64,000 bases of DNA from an uncultured Carboxylicivirga sp. (GTDB taxonomy: Bacteria > Bacteroidota > Bacteroidia > Bacteroidales > Marinilabiliaceae): contig NZ_OY764327.1 of NCBI RefSeq assembly GCF_963668385.1, forward strand, positions 1,426,001 through 1,490,000, written 5' to 3'. The notes under the pieces are model-generated. The model saw only the letters and a program-made list of their open reading frames with translations, did no database searches and was not told the DNA's origin. The translations under genes and the position numbers were made by a program. Of this stretch, positions 61,596 through 64,000 are shown one piece after another. The first letter of the stretch is position 1; every line of letters begins with the position of its first letter.

Positions 61596-63011
61596 TTGAA
61601 AAAAAGTGATTACCTGTTGTCGCTTATTCAAACTAAGCAGGCAATGACATTGAGGCAACAACTACATCTGGTTGTATTGCTTAGTATACCTACGATTATT
61701 GCACAATTTTCGTCGATGATTATGCAATATATCGATGCATCAATGGTGGGAAGTTTAGGAGCTCATGCTTCTGCTTCCATTGGTCTCGTTATTACTTCCA
61801 CCTGGTTGTTTTGGGGTATCTGTACCACAATAGCGGCGGGTTTCTCAGTACAGGTGGCACATCTCATTGGCGCAGGAGATCAGAAAGGAGCTCGTTCTGT
61901 TTTGCGTCAATCGTTGGTATCTACCTTGGTGTTCAGCTTTGTATTAGTAGCAATTGGAGCAGCTGTTAGTCCTTATTTACCACATTGGCTGGGAGGAGAT
62001 CCCTCCATTGCAGAAGATGCCTCTAAATATTTTCTCATTTTTATCTTATCGTTACCTGCTCTTCAGCTCAATTTCTTAGCTGGCGCCATGCTCCGAAGTA
62101 GTGGAAATATGCATGTCCCCAGTGTATTGAATGTATTGATGTGTGTGTTGGATGTAATCTTTAATTTCATTCTTATATTTCCATCTCGCGAAATGCATTT
62201 GTTGGGATTTGATCTCTTTATTCCGGGTGCAGATTTAGGCGTTGTGGGAGCAGCATTAGGAACAGCAACGGCCTATTTGGTAACGGCCATTATGCTTCTG
62301 TGGTATTTGTTTACCAAAGATAAAAACCTACGATTAACACATGAAAAGGGCAGCTTTCGTCCTGAAGCCCGAATATTACGAAAAGCATTCCGTATAAGTA
62401 TCCCAATGACATTGGAACACTCCGTGATTATGGGAGCTCAGATTTTATCTACCGTTATTGTAGCTCCGTTAGGTGTGGCTTCTATTGCAGCCAACTCGTT
62501 TGCTATAACAGCCGAAAGTTTGTGCTATATGCCTGGATACGGAATTGCCGAAGCTGCAACAACGCTTGTTGGACAAAGCTTTGGTGCTAAACAAAAACTC
62601 TTGGCGAAGCGATTTGCTCACATCACTGTTTATTTAGGAATGATTGTAATGACTTTAATGGGAGCTATCATGTATGTGGCAGCTCCATTAATCATGGGAT
62701 TTATGACTCCCGATGCTGAAATTCTAGACTTAGGTGTGATGGCTTTACGTATTGAAGCGTTTGCTGAACCTATGTTTGCTGCTTCCATTGTGGCTTACGG
62801 TGTTTTTGTGGGAGTAGGAGATACCTTTATTCCAAGTATTATGAATTTTGGAAGTATATGGCTGGTTCGCTTATCTCTGGCGGCTATACTGGCTCCGATT
62901 ATGGGCTTAAAAGGAGTTTGGATTGCCATGTGTGTTGAATTGTGTTTTAGAGGGCTTATCTTTCTTATCCGACTATATAAAGGCAAATGGTTGGATAAAC
63001 TTCCTGCTTAA
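61596..63011 (+). CDS. MATE-family multidrug efflux transporter
   Basis: 471 residues, twelve helices in two homologous halves. The N-terminal motif MQYIDASMVGSLGAHASASI and the second-half counterpart APLGVASIAANSFAI are MATE signatures (NorM/DinF branch). The frame opens at a TTG at 61596; the first ATG is at 61644 (MTLRQQLHL), before the first helix. The TTG start gives extra residues KKSDYLLSLIQTKQ that could still be real. It exports cationic or toxic organic compounds. Confidence 0.87.
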   Translation: MKKSDYLLSLIQTKQAMTLRQQLHLVVLLSIPTIIAQFSSMIMQYIDASMVGSLGAHASASIGLVITSTWLFWGICTTIAAGFSVQVAHLIGAGDQKGARSVLRQSLVSTLVFSFVLVAIGAAVSPYLPHWLGGDPSIAEDASKYFLIFILSLPALQLNFLAGAMLRSSGNMHVPSVLNVLMCVLDVIFNFILIFPSREMHLLGFDLFIPGADLGVVGAALGTATAYLVTAIMLLWYLFTKDKNLRLTHEKGSFRPEARILRKAFRISIPMTLEHSVIMGAQILSTVIVAPLGVASIAANSFAITAESLCYMPGYGIAEAATTLVGQSFGAKQKLLAKRFAHITVYLGMIVMTLMGAIMYVAAPLIMGFMTPDAEILDLGVMALRIEAFAEPMFAASIVAYGVFVGVGDTFIPSIMNFGSIWLVRLSLAAILAPIMGLKGVWIAMCVELCFRGLIFLIRLYKGKWLDKLPA

Positions 63012-63023
63012 TTAGTATAAATT

Positions 63024-63058
63024 ACCAGTATTGTACAGCCTGTAAATACTGGTTTTTC
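63024..63058 (+). terminator. Terminator after the MATE gene
   Basis: ACCAGTATT / AATACTGGT perfect 9-bp arms with a 12-base loop and a T5 run. Confidence 0.85.
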
Positions 63059-63163
63059 AATGCCTTTTTGAATTTAATTCTAAAAAAAGGGAACAGATTT
63101 TTCTCTTTATCACAATTTTATATCTAACTTTGACTAATTGAAAAAAAAAGTCAGGAGGTTTTG

Positions 63164-63772
63164 ATGAGTGAAATGACAAAACAGGCTGAAATAGTAAATG
63201 CGGCCCAGGAACTCTTTAATAGCTTTGGTTTTGAAAAAACAACCATGACAGATATTGCCAAGCGCTTAGGTATCTCAAAGGCATCGTTATATTATTATTT
63301 TAATGATAAGGAAAGCATCATTCGTTCGTTGGCAATTAAGGAGCAGGAACGATTTGTAACCGAACTTCAAAATATTATTTCAGAAGCAAGTAATACGTTG
63401 GAACGATTGTTAGCTTATGCTGATAAACGAGTTGAGTTATTACAGAAGAGTATGACATTGAGCAGTACAAACTCAATAACTCATAAATCAATCAGGTCGA
63501 TTTTTAGTGTAATACTTGCCAGTTTTTGGGAGCAGGAAATTGAGTTGGTTTCGCATATTTATAAACTCGGAATGGAAGCCGGCGATATCAAAGAAATTGA
63601 TATTCCTGAACATGCCGAATTGTTTCTAACGATTTTAAGAGGATTACGACGCAATGCCTTTTACAATTCTAACAAATTAGAATTGATACATCTTCCTGCC
63701 GAAGATATTGTTGTAATCAAACAGCAATCAAAACTTTTTACTGAGATTTTTTATAAAGGAATTTCAAAATAA
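63164..63772 (+). CDS. TetR-family transcriptional regulator
   Basis: 203 residues from the ATG at 63164, which follows a strong Shine-Dalgarno AGGAGG (63153-63158, 5 bp away), rare in this phylum; a TTG at 63161 is less likely. The N-terminal HTH is TetR-type (FEKTTMTDIAKRLGISKASL, YYYFNDKESIIRSL). The rest is a ligand-binding helical domain. It overlaps by operon position with the TolC-type gene 6 bp downstream, so it probably represses that efflux system. Confidence 0.9.
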   Translation: MSEMTKQAEIVNAAQELFNSFGFEKTTMTDIAKRLGISKASLYYYFNDKESIIRSLAIKEQERFVTELQNIISEASNTLERLLAYADKRVELLQKSMTLSSTNSITHKSIRSIFSVILASFWEQEIELVSHIYKLGMEAGDIKEIDIPEHAELFLTILRGLRRNAFYNSNKLELIHLPAEDIVVIKQQSKLFTEIFYKGISK

Positions 63773-63778
63773 TCTACG

Positions 63779-64000
63779 ATGATACTATTTAAAAGAATCA
63801 TTAAACTATGGATTTTATCTGTGGTATTGTTGGTTAGTACCCAAATGTTTGGGCAGGCAATACAGCAAACGAGCCTTGATAGTTGTCTTCAACAGGCAAT
63901 GAAAAACTATCCACTTATTAGTCATGCCGGTTATATACAAGAGAGAAGCAATAATTCTATCAAAATGATTAATGCCGATCGATTGCCTCAGTTATCACTG
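63779..64000 (+). CDS. TolC-family outer-membrane factor, N-terminal part (partial)
   Basis: 74 codons to the window end. Signal peptide (WILSVVLLVSTQMFGQ) and then the TolC N-terminal helix pattern (SLDSCLQQAMKNYPLI). It is 6 bp after the TetR stop, probably the first transport gene of a TetR-controlled RND operon. The remainder is outside the window. Confidence 0.75.
   Translation, partial: MILFKRIIKLWILSVVLLVSTQMFGQAIQQTSLDSCLQQAMKNYPLISHAGYIQERSNNSIKMINADRLPQLSL

Overview
The window is AT-rich chromosomal DNA from a member of the Bacteroidota, most likely the class Bacteroidia; Marinilabiliales-like is a guess. The grounds are TonB-dependent receptors with CarboxypepD_reg N-termini paired with DUF4249 lipoproteins, a type IX secretion C-terminal sorting domain, LytTR two-component genes, TAnnTTTG-type -7 promoter elements, few Shine-Dalgarno sequences, and a CzcA pump fused to a TolC-like outer-membrane factor. 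There is no rRNA, CRISPR array, prophage, transposase or integrase.

Left part (1-15.2 kb) is mostly housekeeping: the end of a YfhO-type membrane protein, a modBC molybdate transporter without modA, a secreted esterase, typA/bipA, a TatD-type hydrolase, a TauE permease, ilvE, a DAHP synthase, a DUF2807 lipoprotein, an M19 dipeptidase and a GH43-like lipoprotein. From 15.2 to 27.5 kb come a heavy-metal RND efflux operon, an orphan histidine kinase, a five-bladed propeller glycosidase-like protein, a YccS/FUSC protein and a TPR lipoprotein. tRNA-Trp and tRNA-Ser follow, then a Crp/Fnr regulator next to an azoreductase, an outer-membrane protein, an MFS exporter and a small membrane protein.

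At 32-42 kb a stand-alone LytTR protein, a LytS-like kinase and a LytTR response regulator precede two paralogous TonB receptor/DUF4249 pairs. A 21-bp-periodic direct repeat, a likely LytTR operator, lies before the LytTR gene, and a matching half-site lies before the first receptor.

The most unusual region is 43.7-49.4 kb. Six or seven minus-strand genes of mostly unknown function are separated by imperfect palindromes with the layout of integron attC sites (RYYYAAC-like ... GTTRRRY-like). For four consecutive units the first bases of the unit are the exact reverse complement of the R'' core at the unit's own far end, although the neighbouring core differs. That is expected of cassettes that once recombined as circles. 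With no integrase in the window it looks like a CALIN-type cassette array (attC cluster lacking an integrase). Cargo includes a T9SS-sorted beta-helix protein, outer-membrane barrel proteins and a protein with a HEPN-like motif.

The right part (50-64 kb) holds a repeat-rich gene-free stretch and then an aldehyde/alcohol reductase region: two iron-containing alcohol dehydrogenases, an aldo/keto reductase, two AraC-family regulators, a cyclophilin-like protein, phenolic acid decarboxylase, DUF3737, a PatB/MalY aminotransferase, a MATE exporter, and a TetR regulator followed by the start of a TolC-type operon. Six paired 14-bp direct repeats (CMGTAATnnnGGTA, period 20-21 bp) precede five of these or related reductase genes and one MBL hydrolase. 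They define a candidate AraC regulon that resembles the E. coli YqhC-YqhD-DkgA aldehyde response.
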